Shown piece by piece: positions 1-7,560 of a DNA stretch of 22,656 nt (positions within the stretch are counted from its first letter, which is position 1; every line of letters begins with the position of its first letter). The stretch is taken from contig JAEYCM010000036.1 in assembly GCA_023455425.1 (NCBI GenBank), positions 1 through 22,656 on the forward strand, read 5' to 3'. The position numbers and the translations under genes were made by a program. The DNA is from Bacillota bacterium. GTDB taxonomy: Bacteria; Bacillota; Clostridia; Christensenellales; CAG-138. The notes under the pieces were generated by a model. The model saw nothing but the letters and a program-made list of their open reading frames with translations. It was not told where the DNA came from and ran no database searches.

Positions 1-2048
1 TGGACGACCACAAAATAGAGGGCATGCTCACAGGAAGGCTGCTGCACTCCGCCAAGGCGAAAGCGAAGATCGTTTCCATCTCCGTTCCACCGTTGCCCGA
101 AGGGTACCTGACGGTGGATTACCGCGATGTGCCCGGCGTGAACCGTGTAGCAATCGTGCAGAACGATACGCCTGTGTTCGCGGAAGGCCAGGTGGAATAC
201 ATCGGCGATCCGATCCTGATGGTGGTGGGGCCGGACGAAAAAGAAGTGGAGCGCATCCTACACGCCATCGTGGTGGAATATGAGGAACAGCAGCCGGTGC
301 TCGATATCCTCACGTCCGACACGACATTCTTCCACTACAATTACGGCAAAGGGGATGTGGACAACGCGTTTGCGGAAGCGGACCGCGTCTACGAGGAAAC
401 CTTCAAAACCGGCTATCAGGAACAGGCGTATCTGGAGCCGCAGGGCATCATCGCCTGGCCGCATGGGGACCGGATATCCGTGCGCGGGTCCATCCAGTGT
501 CCGTACTATGTGCACGGCGCTGTGGCGCTCGCCATGGATTACGAAAGGGAAAACGTGCAGGTGATCCAGGATGTGACGGGCGGCGGCTTTGGCGGCAAGG
601 AAGATTTCCCCTCCATCCTCGGCTGCCAAGCGGCGGTGGCCGCAAAAAAGGCAGGTAAGCCTGTCAAGGTGATCTTTGACCGCAGGGAGGATATGGCGTT
701 TACCTCCAAGCGGCATCCTTCCGTCTGCACCTATCGCGTATCCGTTAAGGATGGGCGCGTGACGGCTATGGATATCGAGGTGCTCTTCAACAGCGGCGCA
801 TACACCACGCTTTCGCCGGTGGTATTGCAGCGCGGGCTGATTTGCTCGAGCGGCGTATATAACATCGAGCACCTTCGTGTAGAAGGCAAGGCGATGAAGA
901 CCAACACCGTGCCCTGCGGCGCTTACCGCGGGTTTGGCGCGCCGCAGACGTTCTTTGCGGTGGAAATGATGATGGACCATATCGCAAAGGATTTGGGGCT
1001 GGACTCGCTTGCGTTTAAGGAAGCCCATATGGTCAGGCAGGGGGATGCGACTTCCACCTCCGGCAAATATCATTTCCCCGTGCCCCTGCCGGAAATGATC
1101 GGGCGTCTGGATGAACTGACCGATTACCGGAACAAACGCAGGGAGTATCAAAACCAGACGGGACGTTTCCGCGGCGGCATCGGTCTTTCGCTCTTCTTCC
1201 ATGGCTGCGGGTTTACCGGCAGCGGCGAGCGGGACCATATCAAGGCCGTGACAAAGCTCCATAAAACGGCGGATGATAAGGTGGAGATACTCGCCAGCAA
1301 CTCGGATATCGGCCAGGGGCTCAAAACCACGTTCTCCAAGGTCGTCGCGGAGGCGCTGGGCATTCCGCTTGACGATGTAGTGATTGAAAACCCGGATACG
1401 GACCGCGTGCCGGATTCCGGCCCCACGGTCGCCAGCCGCTCGCTGATGACGGTAGGCGAGCTGCTGCGCCGGGCGGCGGAAAAGCTGAAAAAAGAGTGGG
1501 AGCCGGGCGAGGAACAATGGGTGGAGGAACGCTTTGTGGAGCCGGACTTCGTGATCCCGTTCGATCTTGCCACATTCCACGGCGACGCTTATCCCACCTA
1601 TTCGTGGGCTGCGAATGTCGTGGAGGTGGAGTTAGATACGCTGACCGCCACCACAAAAATACTCGGGGCGTATGGCCTTTACGATGTGGGCGTTCCCATT
1701 GACCTCAACATCATCAAGGGGCAGATGGAGGGCGGCTATTTGCAGGGCCTGGGCTACGCCTCCATGGAGCAGATGGCATACGACAATACCGGCCGCATCC
1801 GCAACAACAGCTTCAGCGATTACATCATCCCCACCGCGGTAGACGTCCCCAAGCTGGTGGTGGAAATGGTGAATAACCCCTATACGCACGGGCCGTACGG
1901 CGCGAAGGGTGCCGGCGAGCTGCCGCTTGTAGGCGCTGCGCCTGCGTACTTGGAAGCTGTGGAGTGCGCGCTGGGAGAAAACTTATCCCATATTCCGTTT
2001 TCCATTGAAGATACCATGAACGCCTTACAGGGAGGGAAGCGCATATGA
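1..2048 (+). CDS. xdhA: Xanthine dehydrogenase, molybdenum-binding subunit (5' truncated by window)
   Basis: This is the molybdopterin-cytosine-dinucleotide subunit of a xanthine dehydrogenase, which hydroxylates purines (hypoxanthine to xanthine to urate) in the cytoplasm. The reading frame is open from base 3, so the ATG at 24 is internal and roughly 20-30 N-terminal residues lie outside the window. Visible family motifs, numbered from the ATG at 24, are GGGFGGKE near residue 186, RGFGAPQ near residue 301, and GAKGAGELP near residue 626, which carries the Glu that acts as general base. The Glu of GGKE and an Arg 32 residues before the Arg of RGFG match, by my recollection, the purine-contacting Glu802 and Arg880 of bovine xanthine oxidase. 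The stop overlaps the start of the Fe-S subunit gene by 4 bases (ATGA), so the subunits are translationally coupled. An aldehyde oxidase or other hydroxylase is less likely given those residues. Confidence 0.93.
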   Translation, partial: DDHKIEGMLTGRLLHSAKAKAKIVSISVPPLPEGYLTVDYRDVPGVNRVAIVQNDTPVFAEGQVEYIGDPILMVVGPDEKEVERILHAIVVEYEEQQPVLDILTSDTTFFHYNYGKGDVDNAFAEADRVYEETFKTGYQEQAYLEPQGIIAWPHGDRISVRGSIQCPYYVHGAVALAMDYERENVQVIQDVTGGGFGGKEDFPSILGCQAAVAAKKAGKPVKVIFDRREDMAFTSKRHPSVCTYRVSVKDGRVTAMDIEVLFNSGAYTTLSPVVLQRGLICSSGVYNIEHLRVEGKAMKTNTVPCGAYRGFGAPQTFFAVEMMMDHIAKDLGLDSLAFKEAHMVRQGDATSTSGKYHFPVPLPEMIGRLDELTDYRNKRREYQNQTGRFRGGIGLSLFFHGCGFTGSGERDHIKAVTKLHKTADDKVEILASNSDIGQGLKTTFSKVVAEALGIPLDDVVIENPDTDRVPDSGPTVASRSLMTVGELLRRAAEKLKKEWEPGEEQWVEERFVEPDFVIPFDLATFHGDAYPTYSWAANVVEVELDTLTATTKILGAYGLYDVGVPIDLNIIKGQMEGGYLQGLGYASMEQMAYDNTGRIRNNSFSDYIIPTAVDVPKLVVEMVNNPYTHGPYGAKGAGELPLVGAAPAYLEAVECALGENLSHIPFSIEDTMNALQGGKRI

Positions 2049-2512
2049 TTCGGTTTATGTTGAACGGGCAGGAAGTCGTCTCCAAAGCGAAAGCGAGCGA
2101 AAGGCTGCTGGACGTATTGCGTTCGGAATTTTCCAATACCGGCGTCAAATGCGGCTGCAAGGAAGGCGAATGCGGCGCGTGCTCCGTCATACTCGACGGT
2201 CAGCTTGCAAACTCTTGCATGATGGCAATGGGCAGTATCGCGGGCAGCGAAGTCGTGACAATCGAAGGGTATGCAAAAACGGAGCGCTTTCAGGTGCTGG
2301 ACCGCGCCTATGCTTCCGTCAGCGCGGTGCAATGCGGGTTCTGTATCCCGGGCATGGTGTTAGCCTCAGAATGTATCCTGAATAAAAACCCCAACCCCAC
2401 CGAGGAAGAAATCAGGGATGGCATCTCCGGCAACCTCTGCCGCTGCACGGGTTACAACGCCATTGTGGAAGCGATTAAAACCGCCGCAAAGGAGGGCAAC
2501 GGATTATGGTAA
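2045..2512 (+). CDS. xdhC: Xanthine dehydrogenase, [2Fe-2S] iron-sulfur subunit
   Basis: This small electron-transfer subunit (155 aa, normal length for the family) carries two [2Fe-2S] clusters that pass electrons from the Mo site to FAD. The N-terminal plant-ferredoxin-like part shows CGCKEGECGAC followed by a Cys in LANSC. The C-terminal helical part shows QCGFC and then CRCTGY, the hallmark of the second cluster. It starts in a 4-base overlap with the Mo subunit, and its TGG-TAA end overlaps the ATG of the FAD subunit, so the three genes form one operon in the order Mo, Fe-S, FAD. The symbol follows E. coli naming (XdhC); B. subtilis calls the counterpart PucE. Confidence 0.94.
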   Translation: MIRFMLNGQEVVSKAKASERLLDVLRSEFSNTGVKCGCKEGECGACSVILDGQLANSCMMAMGSIAGSEVVTIEGYAKTERFQVLDRAYASVSAVQCGFCIPGMVLASECILNKNPNPTEEEIRDGISGNLCRCTGYNAIVEAIKTAAKEGNGLW

Positions 2513-3324
2513 ACGGATATGTACCCGCAACCCTGAAAGAAGCGCTCGAACTCCGGGCAAAAGAGGCCGTGACCCCTTATGCGGGCGGTACGGATCTGAT
2601 GCTCGATGCGGACGAGGATGCAAGCTACCTGTTCCTCAATAAGCTCACAGAATTGAAGCAGATCACCGTATCGGGCGGTTATGTACGCATCGGCGCGGCC
2701 TGCACTTATACGCAGGTAATGGAAAGCCAGCTTGTGCCGGAGCTTTTGCGACGGGCAATTTCTGAAATCGCAGCCCCCGCCATCCGCAACCTTGGCACGC
2801 TGGGCGGAAACCTCTGCAATGCTTCCCCCAAGGCGGACGGCGCGCTGGCCCTGTTTGCCGCAAACGCGGAAGTAAAGCTAAGCAGCAAGGATGGAGAGCG
2901 CACATTGCCCATACGGAAATTTTACTTAGGGCGCAACAAAACCGTGCTGCAGCCAAACGAACTGCTTACCGAAATACTCTTGCCGGATCACGGGCTTGAA
3001 AACTACTATTTCAAAAAGATCGGCGCGCGCAACGCGCTTGCGATCTCCCGCGTGGCGTTCGCGGGCGTGATGCAAATAGAAGGCGGCACCATCCTCGCAT
3101 GCACCGCCGCCTTTGGCGCGGTGATGGACGTCACGCTGGTACGGCCTGAAATCGATGCGATGCTCCTGGGGAGAACCATAGCGGAAGCGAAAATGCTCAA
3201 AGAGGAATACCTCGCCCGCTACGAGCAGGAAATCAAACCCATCCGCGGAAGGGTTTCTGCCGAATACCGCAAGACGGTCTGCATGAACCTGCTTAAAGAC
3301 TTTTTGGAGGCAAACGGGATATAG
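2506..3324 (+). CDS. xdhB: Xanthine dehydrogenase, FAD-binding subunit
   Basis: This is the FAD subunit (272 aa) of the same enzyme; it transfers electrons from the [2Fe-2S] clusters to NAD+ or another acceptor. The FAD-binding PCMH-type fold is recognisable from YAGGTDLML near residue 24 and the family signature LGTLGGNLCNASPKAD near residues 98-113. The C-terminal CO-dehydrogenase flavoprotein domain is present, including the repeated GR-region and the closing YRK sequence near residue 257. The ATG at 2506 lies 7 bases before the end of the Fe-S gene, within ATGGTAA, which indicates translational coupling. Nothing appears missing. The strong hairpin 45 bases downstream of the stop would close the operon. 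Confidence 0.94.
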   Translation: MVNGYVPATLKEALELRAKEAVTPYAGGTDLMLDADEDASYLFLNKLTELKQITVSGGYVRIGAACTYTQVMESQLVPELLRRAISEIAAPAIRNLGTLGGNLCNASPKADGALALFAANAEVKLSSKDGERTLPIRKFYLGRNKTVLQPNELLTEILLPDHGLENYYFKKIGARNALAISRVAFAGVMQIEGGTILACTAAFGAVMDVTLVRPEIDAMLLGRTIAEAKMLKEEYLARYEQEIKPIRGRVSAEYRKTVCMNLLKDFLEANGI

Positions 3325-3368
3325 GAACACAGATAAATAAATTGCAATTGCCTATGAGTTTATGAGTG

Positions 3369-3427
3369 AAACGACAGTTGATGGTTTGGAACATTCTTTT
3401 GGAAATATCCAATATCAACTGTCGTTT
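3369..3427 (+). terminator. Long hairpin closing the xanthine dehydrogenase operon
   Basis: AAACGACAGTTGAT (3369-3382) pairs perfectly with ATCAACTGTCGTTT (3414-3427). Inside the 31-base loop, TTGGA (3386-3390) can pair with TCCAA (3408-3412). The right arm runs into TTTTCC. It lies 45 bases after the FAD-subunit stop, which suits transcription termination, though the T-run is short. A remnant of a small mobile repeat is an alternative. Confidence 0.6.
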
Positions 3428-3501
3428 TCCGTGCTCGAAGCAAAGCGGGCCTGGCGCCCGGTGAGCTTGTGCTCTGGCCGCACAAGCCCAACAGGAGGTA
3501 C

Positions 3502-3980
3502 ATGAACATATATGCTGAGATGGCGCCTCCTCCTGGTATACCGGAACCTGTTCGAATCAGGCAAAAGGTGCTGTACGGCTACACCGGCAACCTCCGTGCC
3601 CTGTTCGAGCAGCAAAACCAGAAGCAATGCTATGAGTTTCTCAAGAAAAAAGTTGTATGCAGCGAGCCTCTGAGTGTAGACCTCGCCAAGGAGATTCACC
3701 TGATTCTCTCGGCGGGAACCTATGACGAGCGCCGGTATATTGAAAAGGAAGAACGTCCGGCGAGTTTAAGAAGCATGACCATGTCACAGGCATCCATGAA
3801 GTTGGCTCCGCGGCCAGCGAGGTGGAAGCCGATTTGACCGAGCTTATAAGGGGATACCAGAGGGGTCCGGCATCTTTTTTGTATCCTCAAGGCACATTGG
3901 ACGATAATAATGGCGAATTGTGGTCGAGACATAATAAGGTAATTTTACTTCCAAATAAACAAGGGGATAAGCTGCTTTGA
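3502..3980 (+). pseudogene. Fic-family protein, frameshifted and truncated remnant
   Basis: An AGGAGG ribosome binding site (3493-3498) precedes an ATG at 3502 and an open frame that reads GTYDERRYIEKEERP near 3715-3759. This is the segment just N-terminal to the Fic core. At about 3758 the frame breaks: a single missing base would restore SGEFKKHDHVTGIHEVGSAASEVEADLTELI, which continues in the +2 frame to about 3848. This stretch is typical of proteins with an N-terminal Fic/DOC extension. After ELI the sequence no longer resembles Fic (the HPFxDGNGR active-site motif is absent), and the shifted frame stops at 3978-3980. The gene is therefore both frameshifted and missing its catalytic half. 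In the intact family, Fic proteins transfer AMP or other groups to target proteins. It marks the left border of the AT-rich island. Confidence 0.72.
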
Positions 3981-4063
3981 CAATTCATATCGTAAGTGAG
4001 CATGAGTTCCCGACGCTTGAATATGGTAAAAATAATTTCCTCCCACAAATTTATAATTTACCA

Positions 4064-4858
4064 TTATTGTTTTGTGTAAGCACTTAGTCTTTCTTTATGG
4101 GCAATAATCAGGCCATACAGTGCAACAATCACAAGCGGAAGATGTAGAATTCCCATCCACCAGCTCTCCACTCGCACTCCAAACCATGTCACCATATTTA
4201 GTAAACCAAAAATAAGCCCGACATAAGACACAATGGATAACGTGGGTTTATGAATTTCCTTTGAAAATAATAGCAAAACACCAATAATGACCGGTGTTAT
4301 CATGCAATATGTGACACCGGCTTCGTTGTAGAGCATGTTCAGGGTAAACGCCGGAATAACTGCCCCAGCATCCGAAACCGCATAAGGCATTAGATATGCC
4401 AACAACATCAAAGGAATGATCCAGCAACGACTTTTGTTAAAATATTGCTTTCGAATTTTAGATTTGCCTTTTACCAAATCGTAAAGGCAAAATCCAAGCA
4501 CAGTAAATTCTATCGAAGTATTTCCCAATAACCATACAAAGCCGTAGGTTCCTGTTTGCGCCATGTTCTGAAAGACACCAACGATAGCTAATATAACAGC
4601 GTAATAACCGATTACTGCCTTTTCTGATTTTTCCCTGAATACGAACGGTGTGATTATAACGCACAGTAGCAACAGCTTAAATACCGGCAAAAGCCACGAT
4701 ATTGATACAATCAGAGGGTGTGCCATAACAGAAGCAATGACAGAAGTAGTATCTATCTGTTCGTATGGCATTTGAGAATAACCTGGGATAAATACCAATA
4801 ACGTCAATAGTATCTTGAACCAAAGCGCATGCCCCAAAGGTTTTTTAACTTTTGTCAT
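4064..4858 (-). CDS. Polytopic membrane protein of unknown function
   Basis: I do not recognise this 264-aa protein. It is almost entirely hydrophobic, with about seven or eight likely membrane spans (for example ALWFKILLTLLVFIPG near the N-terminus, WLLPVFKLLLLCVIITPFVF, and GILHLPLVIVALYGLIIAH near the C-terminus) separated by short charged loops such as REKSEKA and VKGKSKIRKQ. The frame opens 36 bases earlier, but I chose the ATG at 4858 because GGGAGT lies about 6 bases upstream of it on the minus strand. It is the only minus-strand gene in the left half and stands next to the TetR gene, which is transcribed away from it, so the TetR protein may control it as well. It could be an integral-membrane sensor or a small-molecule transporter. 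Confidence 0.8.
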   Translation of the reverse strand: MTKVKKPLGHALWFKILLTLLVFIPGYSQMPYEQIDTTSVIASVMAHPLIVSISWLLPVFKLLLLCVIITPFVFREKSEKAVIGYYAVILAIVGVFQNMAQTGTYGFVWLLGNTSIEFTVLGFCLYDLVKGKSKIRKQYFNKSRCWIIPLMLLAYLMPYAVSDAGAVIPAFTLNMLYNEAGVTYCMITPVIIGVLLLFSKEIHKPTLSIVSYVGLIFGLLNMVTWFGVRVESWWMGILHLPLVIVALYGLIIAHKERLSAYTKQ

Positions 4859-5208
4859 ATTAATACTCCCAACTCTTTTAGGCCGCCGAACCACTCTTTA
4901 AATTCCCGTTTATCTGCTAATCATCATACCATAAAAAGGCTCTATATCTAAATCAGTGTCGCAATAAACTGAATTCCTTAGCGCATAAAGCGCTAAAGCG
5001 CAAGAGCAAAGTGTGCATCATCATAGACATCGCGCTTTGCGTGTCTATCTGTTTCTGTTCTTAAGTTATATGGAATCAATGTACGCCCTCGTTATTTCCG
5101 CGATTAGGGCGGTCATCGAATCCAAGGGTTACCAATGTTATTGCTCTCAAGCGCATCTGCCAGTCGCTTTGAGTGACATAATCTTGTAAGCGAATTAAAA
5201 AAACGGCA
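4859..5208. other. Intergenic region with two hairpins, no recognisable gene
   Basis: This stretch separates the minus-strand membrane protein from the TetR promoter. It holds two hairpins: TTAGCGC (4978-4984) with GCGCTAA (4990-4996) around a 5-base loop, and ATAGACA (5023-5029) with TGTCTAT (5042-5048) enclosing an inner CGC/GCG pairing. A possible minus-strand -10 element TATGAT (4923-4928) faces the membrane protein gene but has no good -35. A 36-codon frame from the ATG at 5079 has no ribosome binding site or recognisable product. Confidence 0.5.
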
Positions 5209-5237
5209 TTGACACAGAAATTCTTCTACGCTATGCT
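5209..5237 (+). promoter_or_regulatory. Promoter of the TetR gene and redox cassette
   Basis: A consensus -35 TTGACA (5209-5214) is followed by exactly 17 bases and TATGCT (5232-5237) as the -10. The -10 coincides with the first bases of the 44-bp palindrome, so a bound repressor would cover the promoter. Confidence 0.75.
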
Positions 5238-5275
5238 ATACTCGTATTAAACACGTTTAATACGAGTATAGCATA
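5232..5275. promoter_or_regulatory. 44-bp perfect palindrome, probable TetR operator
   Basis: Two 21-base arms (5232-5252 and 5255-5275) are exact inverted copies around a two-base centre, AC. The core reads ATTAAACACGTTTAAT. It begins at the -10 of the TetR promoter and ends 14 bases before the TetR start codon. TetR-family dimers commonly bind such palindromes upstream of their own gene, so autorepression is expected. The length is unusually great for one dimer and could seat two. Confidence 0.8.
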
Positions 5276-5289
5276 AGGGAAGTAACGTA

Positions 5290-5856
5290 ATGCATAGTGA
5301 TACTGTCAAAAACCAGTTAATACAAGCGACGATGAAGCTTTTGACTGAAAGCAAAAATCCAAGTAGAATAACTGCTCGGCAAATTGCTAACGAAGCGGGT
5401 GCAAATTTAGCTATGATAAATTACTATTTTAGCTCAAAAGATGCGTTGCTGAATACCGCCGTCAGTAAGCTTATGGCTGATAGAGCGCATGAGTTAAAAG
5501 AAATAAGAGACAAGAATATGCCTGCCAAGCAAAAGCTAAGGGAGTTTTTAATCACTATGGCCGACATTACGATTGACTATTCAGAACTATCGAAGCCTAC
5601 TGTACCATATTTGCTTTTAGAGGGCGAAATAGAATTGCCATACTATATCCTCCCGATGCTTAAAGAGTGCTGCGGCGACAAAAGGTCTGAAACAGAATGT
5701 AGAATCATCGCCTATCAGCTTATATCGTTTTCACAGTTGGTCTTTTATCGCTCCGATGATTTTTTGAAATATACCGGCATTGATGTTAATGACAAAAAAC
5801 AAAGGGATACGTTATTTCAAACTATCTTGGATATTTTAGTCGGCAATGAATTTTAA
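5290..5856 (+). CDS. TetR/AcrR-family transcriptional regulator
   Basis: This 188-aa regulator has the typical TetR N-terminal DNA-binding domain. Residues about 5-52 contain the helix-turn-helix ITARQIANEAGANLAMINYYFSSKDALL, with the diagnostic NYYFxSKDALL ending. The C-terminal part (about 55-188) is the helical ligand-binding and dimerisation domain and resembles no specific subfamily that I can name. GGGAAG at 5278-5283 is the ribosome binding site for the ATG at 5290. It lies directly behind the 44-bp palindrome and is the first gene of the cassette, 66 bases ahead of the VOC gene, so it probably represses both itself and the redox enzymes downstream until an inducer binds. Codon use is AT-richer than in the xanthine dehydrogenase genes, in line with acquisition by transfer. 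Confidence 0.92.
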   Translation: MHSDTVKNQLIQATMKLLTESKNPSRITARQIANEAGANLAMINYYFSSKDALLNTAVSKLMADRAHELKEIRDKNMPAKQKLREFLITMADITIDYSELSKPTVPYLLLEGEIELPYYILPMLKECCGDKRSETECRIIAYQLISFSQLVFYRSDDFLKYTGIDVNDKKQRDTLFQTILDILVGNEF

Positions 5857-5922
5857 CAGGAATGAATTCTTAAATCGTGTAATGCGCCTGAAAATAGTGT
5901 GAGCTCGAAAGGATGGAAGTGT

Positions 5923-6333
5923 ATGGGGATTAAGTTGGATGCTATTGGCCTATTTGTTGGGGATATAAAGCAGATGGTGGCATTTTACAGGGATGTCATC
6001 GGCATGGATGTAGAGTGGGATGGGCAGGGCTCCCACGTGGAATTCCGGCATGAAGGCATTCGTTTCATGATGTATGAAAGAAAAGAGTTAAACGGCTATT
6101 TAGGTGTTGAAGTTTCCTATCCGGGCAGTGTGAACGGCACCTTTCAGCTAGCGATTGATCTGCCAAAATTCTCAGATGTGGATGTGGAATTCAAGCGGGT
6201 TGTAGATTTGGGGGCTACCCCAATATTCTCTCCGCGGAATGAACCCTGGGGAATGCGTTCGTCGTTTGTCGCCGACCCTGAAGGGAATCTCATAGAAATT
6301 GGATCCTGGGGGAAAGGTGAGCGAAATGAATAG
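5923..6333 (+). CDS. VOC-family (glyoxalase/bleomycin resistance/dioxygenase-fold) protein
   Basis: This 136-aa single-module protein has the vicinal-oxygen-chelate fold: LDAIGLFVGDIKQMVAFYRDVIGM at the start is the classic first beta-alpha unit, HVEF gives the likely first metal ligand, and FVADPEGNLIEIGSW near the end gives the Glu ligand motif. Members bind a divalent metal and act on aldehyde-thiol adducts, antibiotics or aromatic compounds; the substrate here cannot be told. The ATG at 5923 is preferred to the in-frame GTG at 5899 because it begins right at the conserved fold, with AAGGA about 10 bases upstream. Its last codons overlap the start of the next gene. As the first enzyme behind TetR it may be a binding or detoxification protein. 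Confidence 0.88.
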   Translation: MGIKLDAIGLFVGDIKQMVAFYRDVIGMDVEWDGQGSHVEFRHEGIRFMMYERKELNGYLGVEVSYPGSVNGTFQLAIDLPKFSDVDVEFKRVVDLGATPIFSPRNEPWGMRSSFVADPEGNLIEIGSWGKGERNE

Positions 6334-6928
6334 CGCGGTGGTTCTGTTATGCTCACATAGGAAACAAGGAAGAACCAGCAAGCTGTTACAAGCATTATCG
6401 AATGTCGGCAATACGGATATCGTGCCATTTTCAGATGTGAGCTTCCAGCCGTGCATCCAATGCGCACAATGCAGCGAGGGGCATTGTACCATGTATCGGG
6501 ATGACGGGTTAAACGATCTGATTGACAAGCTCAAGAAGGCGGGCGGCTTTATCATCATAAGCCCCCTCTATGCGCCAATTCCGTCCAAGTTGTCTGCTTT
6601 CCTGGAAAGATTGACAAGCATCAGCTATTTCAGCCAGACGCTGCGCAACGAACCGATGCCTCTAAAAATGAAGCATTGTTCCGTTATCGGCTATGATTCA
6701 AATGGCAGGAATGCTGGTCTTGAGACGTTGATCAAGAGCATGATCAGGCCTATACTAACCGGTTACGACGGAGCTGGAAATTCGGAGCAATATAAATTTG
6801 TTGAATCGGGCCATATCCCGATAACGGGCAATGACAATTTGGACGAATATTGCTGCAGTATTTTAAGAAATATGAATTTGATTAGGAGCGCTGAAAATGA
6901 AGGCAGAGCTGAATGTAACTGCGCCTGA
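6326..6928 (+). CDS. NADPH-dependent FMN reductase / iron-sulfur flavoprotein-like oxidoreductase
   Basis: This 200-aa protein has a flavodoxin-like fold: VVLLCSHRKQGRTSKLLQAL near the N-terminus is the beta-strand plus phosphate-binding loop for FMN, and IIISPLYAPIPSKLSAFLERL is the usual second FMN-contact region. Between them, CIQCAQCSEGHC (about residues 43-54) has the spacing C-x2-C-x2-C-x4-C followed by DD, which is the compact cysteine motif of archaeal and clostridial iron-sulfur flavoproteins (Isf) that hold a [4Fe-4S] cluster. It would reduce quinones, oxygen species or xenobiotics. The ATG at 6326 has AAAGGTGAG just upstream and overlaps the VOC stop by 8 bases; the 3' end overlaps the flavin reductase by 32 bases. 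Assignment to Isf rather than a plain NADPH-FMN reductase rests on the cysteine motif alone. Confidence 0.83.
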   Translation: MNSAVVLLCSHRKQGRTSKLLQALSNVGNTDIVPFSDVSFQPCIQCAQCSEGHCTMYRDDGLNDLIDKLKKAGGFIIISPLYAPIPSKLSAFLERLTSISYFSQTLRNEPMPLKMKHCSVIGYDSNGRNAGLETLIKSMIRPILTGYDGAGNSEQYKFVESGHIPITGNDNLDEYCCSILRNMNLIRSAENEGRAECNCA

Positions 6929-7544
6929 CGGATTAAAAGAAAACTTCCCGGGACAATTTGAAGTCGGAAGATGGCTTGACAATATCATTCTTTTTCCCAT
7001 GCAGGTTTTTATTGTGACGACAAAGAAAAAGAATGGGCTCAACAATGCGCAGTTGAACTCTTGGGGTATTACTGCCGGACCTGGCTCATCGCCATATTTT
7101 ATCTTTCAAGACGTGGATCACAGCGATACGCATGCTTTGGTCAAAGAGAACGGCGAGTTTACCATAAACCTGTGCCCAAGACAAATAAAGGATAAGGCGC
7201 TTAAAACAACAGAGCATTATGGTGACGATACTGATGAAGTAATAGCAAGCGGATTGACGCCAATCAGCGGTTTAAGGACGGATGTTTGCAGGATTGAAGA
7301 ATGTGTTGCGCACTATGAATGCAGGCTGGAATGGATAAAAGAACTGGGCAAGGGCCATGTACTTGTGTGCGGCAGGATTGTATCCGCCTCTGTCGAGCAG
7401 GAGCTGTTATCCGGGGATTTGCAGCAAATTTTGAGCGCATCCGATATTCTATTCTATTTAAAATCCCCAATCGGCTGTTCTGAAGGCTGGAATGTCTCTG
7501 AGCATTATTATTACGGTACAATGTCTACTGAAATATTCGAGTAA
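6897..7544 (+). CDS. Flavin reductase-like (FMN-binding split-barrel) protein
   Basis: This 215-aa protein appears to belong to the flavin reductase-like split-barrel family. The central stretch FIVTTKKKNGLNNAQLNSWGITAGPGSSPYFIFQDVDHSDTHALVKENGEFTINL shows the usual order of FMN-binding strand, variable loop and the xGEFTINL segment. The C-terminal part (RLEWIKELGKGHVLVCGRIV) is the second barrel half. Such proteins bind FMN and either supply reduced flavin to a partner or act directly. The ATG at 6897 lies inside the end of the preceding gene and has AGGAG about 8 bases before it. The nitroreductase starts 16 bases after the stop, so all are cotranscribed. The particular partner is unknown; the neighbouring flavoproteins are the obvious candidates. 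Confidence 0.85.
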   Translation: MKAELNVTAPDGLKENFPGQFEVGRWLDNIILFPMQVFIVTTKKKNGLNNAQLNSWGITAGPGSSPYFIFQDVDHSDTHALVKENGEFTINLCPRQIKDKALKTTEHYGDDTDEVIASGLTPISGLRTDVCRIEECVAHYECRLEWIKELGKGHVLVCGRIVSASVEQELLSGDLQQILSASDILFYLKSPIGCSEGWNVSEHYYYGTMSTEIFE

Positions 7545-7560
7545 TGGAGGTTTATTTAAA

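Noticed and set aside
258..1580. Long 440-codon minus-strand open frame within the xanthine dehydrogenase gene
   Set aside because: It is antisense to a well-supported conserved gene, has a composition typical of a shadow frame and shows no recognisable domains.
4981..5000. CcpA-type cre site resemblance around AAAGCGCTAAAG
   Set aside because: The match to the cre consensus is partial and the sequence is better explained as one arm of a hairpin.
5079..5189. 36-codon frame between the membrane protein and TetR genes
   Set aside because: It is short, without a ribosome binding site or recognisable homology.
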